In this document: piece after piece, positions 38,089 through 51,243 of the stretch
Numbering within the stretch: the first letter of the stretch is position 1
Layout of the letters: every line of letters begins with the position of its first letter
Assembly: GCA_026120185.1 (NCBI GenBank)
Contig: JANUWF010001636.1
Location: 3,511,501 to 3,575,500, forward strand
Direction: 5' to 3'
DNA: 64,000 bases
Source: Voacanga thouarsii
Taxonomy: Eukaryota; Streptophyta; Magnoliopsida; Gentianales; Apocynaceae
Notes under the pieces: generated by a model
What the model saw: the letters and a program-made list of their open reading frames with translations, nothing else
The model's database searches: none
What the model was told of the DNA's origin: nothing
Position numbers and translations under genes: made by a program

Positions 38089-38879
38089 ATGGAACAATGG
38101 GGCTTGGACTATATTCTGTTGAATGAATTATCTCAAGGCAAGCAATAAAAGCATGTGCATTTCAGAATTTTAAGATTATGGGGGACAAACCATGCACAAA
38201 AACCAACAGAAGTCATCAGCCTTGATTTCTTGGTTATGGATGAAAAGGTACAATTCGTGAAGTGTAAAAGTTCGTTCTTTTTGTTGTTTTTTGGTGGATT
38301 CCATTTTACAATTTAACATGGATCACTAATTGGCAAAAACAATTGAATTGACATCAATTTTGTCTATTGCAGGAAAATATGAAGTATTGTATAATTTGTA
38401 ATCGATTCATACCACAATTTCATGACTATATTCAGGAAGAAAATTTCTACATAATGAAGAATTTCTCATTACAAATGGCCAAACCAAATTATAGAATTGT
38501 GAATGAGGAGCTGCAAATTGTGATTGATTGTAGTACTTACCTACAAGAAGTTGAAGATGAGTTGCCCAAAATTCCCCGACATAAATTTCACTTTCTGCCT
38601 TTTGACAAGGTTTAGTCACGTGCTGGAGATATCATTGTGTTAGTTCATAAGGCACAAAAACCCTTTTTTGTTCACCCATAATTCAGTGAACTGGCATTCC
38701 TAATCTTCTGCTGTGAAGCACTTCTGCTTAACTTTGCCATTCATTAGTTAGATTAGACTTCCCGAACTTTGAACGATTTCATTCTTTGCCATTCTTTAGT
38801 CAGATTAGGCTTTCCAATCTTTGAACGATTTCATTCTTTTCAAATCTAAGTAGAAATATTCTTCCCACCTTACCCAAAC

Positions 38880-39230
38880 CAAAGCCGAAGTCGAAGCCCT
38901 GATGTCGCTTTTCCCAGCATTTTCTTCGAAAGTGGTGCATTTTCACCGTCTGAAGTTAGTGGTTTCTGCCATGCGTTGTTGCTAAGGGAAAGGAATTGAA
39001 AAGGTAAGCCCTTCATCTGATTTTGGACTATCAAAAACTATCCAAAAGTCTATAAAACTCTTTATTGTCCTTCAGCCACAATGGTGGCAGATCCCGAAAC
39101 CAGAAGTTCTATAACTTAACAACCAAAAACCTCTGTGTCGAACTCCAGCCCCTTTAAGTTGGGGGAACGGCCTCTGCTCTGACGCCCCTCACTAGCACTT
39201 ATCTTTCTGATTCCTTGCTCTCTCTCAATG
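38880..39230 (+). other. Possible captured coding fragment, unidentified
   Basis: This stretch has higher GC than its surroundings and short, broken plus-strand frames with coding-like composition (near 38925: FESGAFSPSEVSGF; near 39079: MVADPETRSS, then a stop). No family is recognised. It may be a fragment of host gene carried by the element. Confidence 0.2.
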
Positions 39231-39899
39231 TTATTTGATTTGCCCAAAACTAGAGAAATTTTCTATGAAGGAATACATGGGAAAGAAGAATATAAACATA
39301 AATGATAGAAGAAGGGTCTGCAAGATTGGAAGGAATTTTTGAGAGATTGGATGAATTTTTGTTTCGGGTTTTGTTAAATGTGTCCCTAAGCTGCACAAAC
39401 ACCAGCCCTTCCTATGAATTTGATAAATCTGATTTATTTCCATTATCATTTTTGTTTCTATTTTTCTGATTTTTCGGTTTCATTAGTTTCAAGCATGAAT
39501 TAACTTGCTGCTTTATCTCCATTGTCCTTTTTGTTTCTAAGTTTATCTTTTTTCAGTTTCATATGTGTGTCGTAGCTTGAAACATTTAGTTTGAATCATG
39601 TGTCACATTTAGTTTTATACTCACAAGTTCTCAACTTCTCATATTGAGATAGTGATTATGCTATGTTTCATGTTGGCTTACGACACACATTTCAGAGCAT
39701 CTGACTACACTGAACAACATGCATGTGTTAATTCTTTTGCCGGTGACTTGCCATATGCACTGATTCCCCAATAATAATCTTCATAGCATCATATTAACAA
39801 CATGCTTAGGAATTGTGAAGGATTAATGTCACTATTGCATATCAATGCATAGTTGTGATTAGGATGATAACAGTAGTTTCAAATGTTGATGAGAGAAAT

Positions 39900-41270
39900 A
39901 GAATGAGCCACTGTGTAAAGTTGCAGACAGTGGCTATCAAAGATGAAAGGTAAAACAAGCACATGGCTAACAATTTATTCATACTTTACTTGTTAGCCCT
40001 AAGGGTATTCTTCCGTATTTTGACTTATGACAAACATTAATGAGGATTAACTTGTGTGATCTGTATATAATATGACATGTTCGACCTCAATTCTTCCAAG
40101 ACACACAACTGAGTTTGCTAAGCAACTCTTGAGCAACGAAATCTAAGAATGAGTAACAAAGTTTAGGACAAGCTTAAAAGATTGTATACCAAGAAGCTCT
40201 TGAAAAGAATCATAGACTAGGAATCATTTGTTAAGGTATAAATGTAACTTCCTATGTCTTTTTTACCTTATGATTCAATGTATTTCTACCTTGAAACACA
40301 TAAACAAAAAAGATTTCAAAGTTTTAAGTCTTCAGAATTTTGAATTAAATAGTTTGGATAGCTTTATATTCAAAAAGCTTCGTTCAAAACTCTGTGAACA
40401 GTGTCAAAATGTTTCTACATAGAAAAGTGTCATTTTGGACTCACTTTTTGGATGCACCATCGTCCGATCCTTAAATTCAAAACTCTGAAAAATCTGATAG
40501 CGAGAAACTAGCCGTTTCTAGCCATTAGTACCTTACATTTTGCTTCTATAAAAGCCTTCAAAACTCGAATTTAAAGCAGATTTTTATGCTATCTTCCTTA
40601 GAAACACTCTTACACTTTAGAAAATAAAAATCTCCCTTTTCATTAGTGTTTCAAAAAGAAATCAAATTATTTCAAAAGGTAAAAGTTGTTGGTGCTCATT
40701 TGATTGCACATTTACTCAAAAGTGTGAGCTATCTCTATTTCATTCCTATAATCCTTTTTGTATATCAAGATTATAGTGTAAAACCCATTTGAGGTGAGTC
40801 TTGATTTGTAGTTGGTTGAGATGTTTGGGTTAAAATCAAGTGTGGTGATCTTCTTGTATAATTGGTGTAGACAAACACTATTGAGCTGACTTAAGTGTGA
40901 GTTTAAGATAGTGGACGTAGATCTTTGAGGATCAAACCACTATAAATCTCTTGTTTATCTTCCTTACATTTATTTCTGACGGCTTGCGAATCTCTTTGTA
41001 CAAAGTTTTCAATCATTCAACAAAAAATCTTTATGATTCTCACCAACTTATCTTTATTTTTGTATTAATTGTACATCTCTTGTCTCATATCCTTAAGATC
41101 CTAGATGACTTCTTAAAGCTATACAAATTTCTTCTTTGCATAACTTATAAACATCTCTCTCTGTAAAACAAAAGGAGCATTTCGAAAATTAAATTTTTTT
41201 AAAAAGTATTTTAAATTTTTCAAAAACCTTATTCACCCCTCTAAGGTTTTTCATTACCTAATTTTCATTA
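39900..41270 (+). mobile_element. Possible Copia-type (SIRE/Maximus-like) solo LTR remnant
   Basis: Words typical of long plant Copia LTRs appear in the usual order: TATAAAAG promoter-like box (near 40548), GTGGACGTAGATC followed by AACCACTATAAATCTC (near 40911-40950), then TATTCACCCCTCTAAGG near the right end (41230-41246). No primer-binding site, internal coding region or second LTR was found, and ends and target duplication were not resolved. It sits in the gap between RPA exons, consistent with insertion into the Helitron. Confidence 0.35.
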
Positions 41271-42924
41271 CTGAGAGAGAAATCACTATGATATTACTCT
41301 TGGAATTAGTGGAAGACACTTACAGGTCATATTATGGGGACCAATTACGGATATCATCAAGAGAAATAAAAGAATGGCCAGTGAGCATATCCAAGTAGCA
41401 ATTTTCATATCTATAATTATCAAAGATGACAATAGATCTGCCATATTATCAAGCAGTAGTACGACAAAGATAAATGTGAATTTGCATATCCCTGTAATAG
41501 AAAACTTCAAGAAAATGTAAGTCAAACACAATTTAAACTTTTAAATAAAATATGCATTGACCATGGATAACTAATTACATACTTAATCAGGTGTGGCGCA
41601 ACAAACATAGCACAACATCCTATTGAAATCAAGCTTCCTTCTGTTATATTGACAAAGAAGAATTATGAACAGAACAGGCGAACATTAGGACAACTCGGGA
41701 ACATAGTTCAAAATGGAGACGACTTGGTATGATGATTTCACGAATGTACAAAAAAACCCCTACTTTTTACTTATGAAAGTGAACACTGAATTACTTGCAT
41801 TTCATGAAACAACAGGCTATAGTCTATTACTCCATTTTTACTGTTCTTGACAATGACACATACAATGGTTGGAGATATACAGTTCATGTAATATTTGTAG
41901 AAAAAAACTGAAAGTACTAGGAAAATAGTTAGGGTGTGAAGCATATGGTAGAATTGAGGAGTATTCAGATATCAGGTAATTTGGCATTTAACTTCTTACA
42001 TATGTATCTCACACAGTATATTAACATCATCCCATTAAATTACAAAACAGATATTGTGTAGAAGTAATAGTAGGTGATAGTACCGGACAAGCCTGCTTTG
42101 TCTTATTTGGTAGAGAAGTTGAAAAAATGGTGCACATGCAGGCTGAAAAATTAGCCCAAATAATAGCAGAGGTAAGATTGCATGTCATTTATAACAATAA
42201 GAAGATCAATGCTTGCAATATCATGAACTGAGTTGGATATTGTATGCCATTATTAGGAAGGCATAGATGATGCAGTTCCTGCACCATTGAAAAAGCTAAT
42301 AGGAAAAAAAATATTTGTCAAGTGAAATTCAATGAACAAAGTCGAGGGACAGTCAAAGAATGCTTTACTATTTTCTGAACATATGAATCATTGGATGTTG
42401 TTGATACAGCTGTAGAAGCATCCAAGGTATTGTACATTGTTGTGCTAATTTCAATAGTCTTAACATTCGAACATTGAGAAAAAATTATATGTGGTCATTT
42501 ATATATGTCTAAAAAAAATAACAGGACATACAAAATGAGGAGGACTTGGTCCAATCACCAAATTAAGTTGAAATTCAAACTCCTGCACAAGATGAGAAGA
42601 AGAAAAAATGGCAATTCCAGTAAGGATATACTAAAATGTTCAATTCTACTAGCTGCACAATTTTTGCCTAACTGAAAACATTTGATTTGCTTTTCCAAAT
42701 ATGGCATGGAAGGAATGATGAAAAAGGGAAATTTGAATAGCAAGAAGGCTTTGTTTGACACTGGTAACAAAGATAGTTGAAAAGATGACAAATAATGAAG
42801 ATAGAAGCATAATAGACAGATGGACGAATGTTGGAACCCTCTACAGATTGTGATATAGCTAAAGATTTGTCAGCAAATTAGAATGTTGGAACTTTGAGAT
42901 ATGTACTATGTTGGTGTATAAATT

Positions 42925-43207
42925 TTATAAGCTATCCTGGCAGCAAGGCATCACTTAAGCCTAATAAAATTTACCAACTTTCAGTCATTATCAATCAAAG
43001 GAAAGCCAGTAATTCTTTTCTCCACAAGAATCTCCAATGCTGCAAATACATTGCCAAGAAATTACAAGGTATCTCATAACATACCCTTGAAGTTAAGGAT
43101 ATAAAGGATAAAAAGATACTCACTTCAACTGTTGTATAGGCCTTCACAACATGAAATTTGTCTTTCGTTGTCATAAAATCACCAACTGTATATGTCTGAT
43201 CCATTGG
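42925..43207 (-). pseudogene. Captured fragment of a CBS-domain protein gene (CBSX type)
   Basis: Exon A, 43207-43124, is flanked by a good acceptor (TTGCAG) and donor (GTGAGT) and encodes 28 residues including YTVGDFMTTKDKFHVVKAY. Exon B starts at 43039 after TTTGCAG and encodes LEILVEKRITGFPLIDND, then a TGA where CBSX proteins have Trp, then KLV. A short piece near 42950 (LSDALL) resembles the decayed SDYDLLALD block. The order and content match consecutive exons of plant CBSX1/CBSX2, chloroplast CBS proteins that regulate thioredoxins. One base seems missing at the A/B join. It lies between RPA and RepHel in the opposite orientation. Retained introns show it was copied from genomic DNA, as Helitrons do. 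Confidence 0.75.
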
Positions 43208-43209
43208 CT

Positions 43210-45500
43210 GCAATTATCAAAAGGAGATTAATCAGCAATATTTCTAATAAAGTAGAAAAATTATAGGACAAAAGGTGATAGCTATAAACTTTCCACCTCT
43301 TACTCCCAAACTTAAGCTTTCCATGGAAACAAATCATGGAATTAAGACGTGGCCCAACTTGCAAGTAGAGTTGATATATTGGCCAAAGGATCAAGACATT
43401 GTAAACCGAATACAAGTACCCTTTCCATCTCAATTTTCATACTACAGACTTCAACATGCCCAGAAAATCTCTTACTTCTGTAGTTGTAAAAGTTCTTAGT
43501 TCTTCTGATCAGTAAAAGATTTATTTACGTTAATGAACAATCAAATCACCTCTTCCTATTTTGAATTTAAGACCTTCACCATGCACTTTGTACAAATCAA
43601 ATCGCCAATATATTCTTCATGAAAAGGCCACCAACGTAAAAAAAACATATGATTCATTTAATTTCCCTTAAAAGGGAATTTTAAAAATAATCAATTGGAA
43701 ACCATTTTAACATATCTGATTTGATACCAGTTGATTAACTGTCAAATTGAACACCTACATTAGAAAATGAATAGTGCTTGGGAATAAAAAATTCAAAACC
43801 AATTATGGTAGTTTTTTTTATGACAAAAAAACTAAGAATAAAACTGCTATAAATACCACATAACCTCTTTGAAACCATATAAATATCGCACAAAGGCTGC
43901 ACAACCAAAATAATCTTTTGAGAGCAGTTTCTGATGCTTTTGTTAACTTTGTCCCTGGAACATCACACACAGATATGTCAAGAAGAAAAAGAAAGGCAAT
44001 TGCTCCAATTGAATAAGATATTGCTTCAGCAAGTAATAACAGTTCAAAAAAAAACATGTCCAACTCTTTCAGCAGGTAACTTCTTGACCTATTGATTTCT
44101 AAGTCATATTATCGTAAAAAGTATTTGTTCGATATCCAGAAGTTAGATATTGTTATTAAGAAGTAGTAAATACATCTATGTAAATGAACTTTCACCAACA
44201 AAATAATTTGACATTATGGTTACTATTGAATCAACCAAATAGGATTCCACAACAAGTGCCTTGAACTTGCAGCCTTTGTTCAGAAATTTCCTTACCCTTC
44301 TTCTACTCTTTCACCAAAATCTAGTAGCAATATTGGGTTCATTGTAACACAAACTGATACATAAAAAACGATCCAATAAGTATCACCTCTTTAAACAATC
44401 AAAAAAGGCCAACTGAAACAATCAAACTCCATATAGTTAAAAAAAAAATGAAATCTTTTTTAAAAAAACAAAGTATTGTGCACTAATGACTATTTACGGT
44501 TGAATTTTAAAAAAATGGATGCACATTCTCAACATGAAAAATATCCTTGATAAATTACCATGAAAAATACTACCATTGACAAATTTTGTACAAGAATATC
44601 ATATCAAATGTGCATGTTATTGAGGTGTGTAACTAAAAAAGAAGTGATTTATACAGCTTATGCTCATTCTCAACATTGCTCAATCAAGTATCCTTTAGTT
44701 AAAAACTTTATCTCATAGAAGCGGAATAGATATATTACTTAGAAGCTAAACTGTCCTTCTCTTTATCTTGGTTAACCTACAATGTCACTGACACAAAATT
44801 AAGAGCAGGTTTTTCTGCACAAAGTCTGTCATAGATTTCCACTCCCACGAAGAGTTTAAAAAAAAAAAACCACAAAAAAATGATTGGAAGCAGATCTCTC
44901 AAATAGAACCCTTCCATGGAGTGCAAAATAAGTAGCCAAACCTCCTTAGATATTTCATAATTTTTAGATTAGGTCTCAAGCCTCAACACTGCATGCAAAG
45001 TGTGTGTGTGTGGAAACTCTGTTCCATCTCCATCATGAAAGTCAAGAGAGAGAAAATAGCCAAAGAAAACAATTTTCATGAAGTTAGGCAATGTCTGTGA
45101 TAGTAAAAAACGATACAAATGACTATAAAATTACTACCATACCTTAGGTTTTGGAAGAGATATGAGGGAATTTTGAGGATTCTTTCAAAATACTGTACAC
45201 TTGATTGTTTCAAAGCTTGCTAACATGTTACTTTAATATCTTTGTAGTTGAACATCTGCAGTCAAACTCCAACTTTGAATCAGCTTCAGTACATCATACG
45301 TCGATGGAGCATAGCATAAGCATCCACACCACCAACCAACAGCATTCAACAATGAACATTCATCATTACAATTATGCTGCCAGTCATAATATCCGAATAG
45401 GTAATTGAAGTGGTCATAAACCATTTTATAATTCATTTCTCAGCTGTAATAATTATCATATATCATTCAGAATTTACATACAATGAATCATTACCCCAGA
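43210..45500. other. Element interior without clear coding content
   Basis: AT-rich DNA between the CBSX fragment and RepHel. Short open stretches exist on both strands (for example 43818-44063) but none carries a recognised motif. A plus-strand stretch near 43900-44010 ending in SRRKRKAIAPIE resembles the basic leader of Helitron proteins only loosely. A short GT run lies near 45001-45010. Confidence 0.35.
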
Positions 45501-45501
45501 A

Positions 45502-48500
45502 ATGGTAAGGAGAAAAAGAAAAGAACGTGCTGAAATTCTAGAAGACAAGAGAAAAAGGCATGCTGAAAAACATCTTGGTTCAACAATTTATAACAGTTCA
45601 AATAGCAAATGTAGCATTATTTCAGTAGGTAATATACGTTATTCATTTGACAAGTTCTTATTTCAGGATCATGAAAATAATTTAATGACAAATTTGAATC
45701 CATAGTTTGCAACAGTTAGCAGTTTAGTTTTGTCTGTGTTGAAACTGTTATGCAAAATTCACATATTACTCTGAATTTGTAAAAACTGAAACAAGAATTT
45801 TAGGCAAAACAATCAAAAAAGGAATTCAACAATTTAGTACCCAACTTAAATACCAAAGCCATTGCCAGCGGCACTACAAGAGGTGGTTCAGAAAAGAAGG
45901 AATTTTATCACCATTCAGAAAACAAAGGGTTTTGTAAAGATATTTAGAAAACAACAAGAAATTACAAAATGGGTTGTTGTTAGTTTACCTCTCTCTTTAA
46001 ACTCTCCTCCATTGCACAATATGGCCTACTGGTTTGTATGTTATCTGTAAAAATATTCTAAAGATTAACAAGATCATCAATGAATGACAAAAATATGAAT
46101 AGCATTAATCATGAATATTTAAGTTCAAAAAGTAGCAACATTGGCCTAAGTACATGGACAGAATGTATGCACATTAATATGTATGATTTAATTGACATAT
46201 AACTAATTTATTTTTCCATTTGTTTTTCACATAACAGAATATGCAAGGAGAAAAAGAAAAGAATGCAAAAACATCATGAATTCAAAGAAAAAATATTCTG
46301 TTAAAAATAACACAGTTTTACAGAAAAAAGTAACCATACCTATGGCAGGTACGAATTCTTACACATTATTGTTTGGGTTCATAGTTCATGTATGTAGCAC
46401 TATTTCCTAACATTAAATCAATTCCATTGTTCACAGATTCTGAACTCAACACAAGCTCTTACTATGGAAAAGCTAAATATGAATGTCAATTTTGTTAGGC
46501 AGTATTTTGAGAGAGCAAAAAAATAAAAAAGCATTCAAAGAAAAGACATCCAAGATATAAATTATGTTGTAGGCAGGGAAAAATTCAATTGTCAGCAAGG
46601 AGGTTTGCTCCAGAACCCCTCAATTCACTACTTTCTCATAATGCACTTGAAGATTCCATACCTTTCTTGGAAAATATTAGAGCATATAACTCAATGTTCT
46701 CAATGACATCTATGGGTGCAAAAGTTGATGAGCAAATCAATCAACGCTCAGGACCATACATCTATCGGATAAATGGTGAGAATTATCATAAGCTTGGTTC
46801 TTTGATTCCAGAAAGTGGAAAAGATGCGCACTTTATCTAGTGGTATTTTCATGATACTGTAAATGAAGTGCATAACTGACTAAAAGCAGTGAATTAAAGA
46901 CATGCAAACAACAACTTGAATGCAGGAATTATCTAGCAATTGATTCATATGCTTGATCAACACAATGAATTGGTAAAAGTGTTTAGAATTTCTCAAGACA
47001 AGCATAACAATTCCGACATAGGTGAATTCAAAATCATATTGTTCCATAGTGGGACTTTAAACACCAGGCAGTACCAACCTCTAATAGCCTTAGAAATAGC
47101 AACTCTCATAGTTGGAGATATAAATCATGTAACCAAGGACAGACACATTTTTGTTGAAATGAGGTCAGGTACATTGCAAAGAATTAGTTACCTACATCTG
47201 TGTTTCATGGCATTACAATATTTATTGTTATTTCATTATGGTGAAGATTGATTTCATCCTCAAATTCTATATGTCAAATCTACGTGTCAACGTCATGGTA
47301 AAAGGCTATTTATGACAATGCGAGTCTACTATGCATACATATTATAATATAGAAAAGTAGAAGGAAATACATTATTGTTGTCTAGAAGATGATTCCAACA
47401 GTTTATTGTTGATGCTTATACAGGAATTGAGCAAGTATGACTTCAATGGATCAAAGATCACCAGGGAAAGTTACGAACTGAATTATACAAAAATGTATTT
47501 GATGCAGTTCAAAGGGGAGATACAGATTCTACACAAGTGGGCCAGAGAACTATTTTACTTTCTTCTTTCATTGGTGGTCCTCGATACAAAGCTCAAAACT
47601 ATCAAAATGCAATGACATTGTGTAGAATTTTTGGCAATCCAATTTTTTTTATTACATTTATAGCAAATCAAAATTGGCCAGAAATTCAAGAAATGCTACA
47701 AGAACTACCTCAACAAAGAGCAAAAAATAGACCGGATATTAAAGTCTGTGTTTTTAAAATAAAACTCGAAGAAATGATTGAAGACATTACAAAGAACAAA
47801 ATATTTGGACAAGTTGATGCAGGTATATTTTCATAGGTTCAGAATACATTTTCTATTTGCAACACTATGAATATCTCATGTACTTATCACTGTGGTTGCA
47901 GTAGTATACACCATTGAATTTCAAACAAGAGGCTTACCATATGCACATATTATTATATGGATTAATCAAATGTTCAAAGAGACACACATATGAAGAAATA
48001 GATGAAGTTATATCTGCAAGAATACCAGATCCAGTTAAAGATCCAATTGGATATAAAGTTGTAACTGAATTTATGATGCATGAACCATGTGGAGTTAGGT
48101 ATCAGATCATATTGCATGATGTAAGGTAAATTTATTGTTACCTAACATTATAAAATATACTATTTCAAAAAAAAAAAAAATACAATTAGATACATTTCAA
48201 ATATAATTTTCCCAACAATTTCATACTAACATAAGATTATGATAACTATATTGTAGGCCAATGCTCTAAGCATTTTCCAAAGAAAGTACAAAACATGACC
48301 ATACTGGATGAAAATGGATTCTCCAACGAAGAGAGACATCAACATTTGTCATGAAAAATGGTTTCAAACTTGACAATAGGTTTGTTGTTCCATATAATCA
48401 ATATCTTTTCGTCAAGTACAAAAGTCACATCAATGTTAAAGCATGTAATAAATCAAGAGCCATAAAATATTTGTTCAAGTATGTAAATAAAGGCCCTGAT

Positions 48501-51243
48501 AGAACAATTGTGATCATAGAACAAGTGCAAACTACTTCTACCATAAACTCTACACAGGAAAATTCTAATACAAATGAAGTGAAAACTTTTTTAGACTGTA
48601 GATACATTTCAACATGTAAATCATGTTGGAGAATATATGAATTTGAAGTGCATTTCAGAATACCTGTTGTAGAAAGATTGGTATTCCACTTAGAAAATGG
48701 GCAAAGTATTGCTTTTAGAGATAGTACCTCTCTACCTACTATTGTAGAGAGTGAAGATGCAAAGCATATGATGTTTACTGAATGGTTTGAAACAAATAAA
48801 GGGGATCTAGAAGCAAGAAAATATACATATTTTGAATTCTCTTAGCATTATACTTGGAAAAAGAAAGAAAAGCTTTGGACAAGGAGAAAAAAAGGGTAGA
48901 TGTATTGGACATGTTACATTTGCATATCCAGCTTTAAGAGAGATATAACATGAGAATGTTGTTGAATCATATTTGTGGCCTAACATCATATGAACATATA
49001 CGAAACTACAATGAGAAAACATATCCATCTTTTAAAGCAGCCTGTTATGCAAGAGGACTTCTACAAAATGACAAAGAATGGCATGAGTCCATAGATGAGG
49101 CTTCACAATAGACAACCAGACCTCAATTAAGGGAACTATTTATGACAATACTTTTCTTCTGCAATGTTTTAGATATGAAGAATTTTTGGAAAGTCAATTG
49201 GGAGTTTATTAGTGATGATATTCAACATCGACAAAGAAAACTTTTACAGTTCCCAAGTTTAACTTTGTCAACAGAACAAAAAAAAATTACATATTAAAAG
49301 AAATCAAAGTTTTCCTCATGAAACAACGAAAAAGTTTGGAACAAATAGAAGGTATACCAGTTGCAAAAAATGAAATGTTGAAGGATCTTAAGAACAATTA
49401 CATTTGTGAAGAAATGATGTATGACACAAAGTTTTTAAAAACAAAGCACGAATCAATGGTCAAAAAACTGAATGTAGAGCAACTAAATGCATATGATGCT
49501 GTGCTAAATGTAGTAGAAAATAATCTTGGAAAATTATTCTTCTTATATGGATATGGAGGAACTGAAAAGACTTTTGTGTACAGAGTAATCATCAACAAAT
49601 TGAGATTACAGTAAAAAATAGAACTTGTTGTAGCTTCACCAGGTAATTACTAATATACTTAATTTGACTTTCTTTCATCTGTATTTTAACATATTCTTAT
49701 GTCATTCTTATAAAATGTCAATACAGGCATTGCATCATCGTTGTTACCTAGAGGAAGAACTGCACATAGTACATTCAAAATACCAATAACAACTAATGAT
49801 GAGACAACCTACTCAATCAAAGCCAATACACAACTAGCTGGGCTAATTAAAAGAGCCGTTCTCATAATACGGGACGAGGCACCTATGAATTCCAAGGATG
49901 TATATAACCGAAAATTCATTATTATTTCCAGAACACTTAAACAACAAAGCATGTTGGCAAAATTCAAAACATATATATCAATGCATCAAATACAACCATT
50001 TTTCTCATACAACCTTAAAACACTCCAATACAGGTATGTCTTTGAAACAGTTGATAGAACATTAAAAGTTATACTCAGAGGATCATAAGTATTTAATGAA
50101 AACAAAGCTTTGGGAGGGAAAACTGTTCTCTTGGGCAAAGATTTTCGACAAATTCTCCCCATAATTTCAAAAGGTAGATGAGCAGATATAGTACATGCTT
50201 CAATAAAATTTTCTTATCTTTGAAATGAGTGTGAAGTTTTGACATTTACTCAAAATATGAGACTTCAACAATTTAATAAATGCACTACTGAAGAAGCACA
50301 AAAGATAGAAACATTTGCAAATTGGCTATTGAAAATCGAAAATGCTCTGCAACATGTAAAGACACGAGGAGATGACACTGAAACAACTTGGATAAAAATC
50401 CCAAGAGAATATATGATTGATGGTGCTAAACATCCAGTAAAGGCATTTTTTAATTTAACTTTCCCAGACTTCGAAGAGAAAAGAACAGATACAAACTATT
50501 TGATAGAAAAAGCAATTCTTACACCTCAGAATGAAATGAATGACTTTATTCTTGATAAAGAACAAGGTGAGCCAATGGAATACATAAGTGTAGACAGAAC
50601 GGACAAAGCATTAGGAAAGTTATTAGATGAAGATATATTATATTCAGTTGAGTTTTTAAATAGCCTGAGCTTCCCATGAATTCCAGAACATAAATTGAGA
50701 TTAAAACAAGGTATTCCAATCATACTTTTAAGAAATGTTAACCCAGGTAAAGGCATGTGCAATGTAACAAGACTGATAGTAACACAGAAAGGTAGCAGAG
50801 TAATTGAAGGTATAATCATTTCAGGTTCTAACATTGGAGAAAAAGTGCTTATTCCTAGAATAGATGTGTCCACAGCTGATACAAAACTGTCATTCACCTT
50901 GATAAGGAGATAGTTTCCATTCAAAGTCTGTTATACAATGACAATAAATAAAAACCAGGGACAAACACTATCAATAGTTGGACTACATCTACCTAAACCA
51001 ATTTTTAGCCATGGTCAACTTTATGTAGCACTCTCAAGAGTGAAAACACCACACAGGTTGAACATATTAATCACTAAGCAGGATCCAGAGTTCAAATATT
51101 ATACAAAGAACATTGCCTACCATGAAAATTTTACAAAACTTGCAATTGTAAGATATTTTAAATCTCATATTTTACATAAATTTTCAAATACTATGCATGC
51201 CTTAATAAAGGATTCATTAACTAACTATGTCTATAATACATGA
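45502..51243 (+). pseudogene. Helitron Rep/helicase (RepHel), broken by stops and frameshifts
   Basis: Pieces in order: basic leader RRKRKERAEILEDKRKRHAE (45502 on; a similar piece at about 46240); Helitron-like N domain at 46563-46860 (NIRAYNSMFSMTSMGAK, GPYIYRINGENYHKLGSLIP); Rep domain at 46940-48130 (ALEIATLIVGDI, SFIGGPRYKAQNYQNAMTLC, RGLPYAHI) and 48351-48840 (KYLFKYVNKG, the paired catalytic Tyr); PIF1-type helicase at about 49460-51100 (YGYGGTEKT for Walker A, LIIRDEAPM for Walker [43 protein letters not shown]). The HUH motif has Tyr instead of the first His, and Walker A has Glu instead of Gly before KT. Many frames are interrupted. The intact protein would nick DNA and drive rolling-circle transposition; this copy cannot. 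Confidence 0.88.

Larger units (their letters stand above)
38089..42425 (+). pseudogene. RPA70-like (replication protein A large subunit) gene of the Helitron, broken
   Basis: Exon-like pieces in order: 38089-38247 (MEQWGLDYILLNELSQGKQ, a TAA, then KHVHFRILRLWG... ISLDFLVMDEK), 38373-38609 (RFIPQFHDYIQEENFYIMKN... IPRHKFHFLPFDK), about 41413-41519 (IIKDDNRSAILSSSSTTKIN), 41593-41730 (HPIEIKLPSVILTKKN), about 42052-42172 (YCVEVIVGDSTGQACFVLFG), and 42258-42425 (DDAVPAPLKKLIGKK). The first two match the OB folds DBD-A/B of RPA1; the later ones match the C-terminal OB fold. RPA binds single-stranded DNA, and Helitrons of plants often carry such genes. At least two stops break it. A gap of about 2.8 kb between 38.6 and 41.4 kb looks like inserted DNA. 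Confidence 0.7.
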
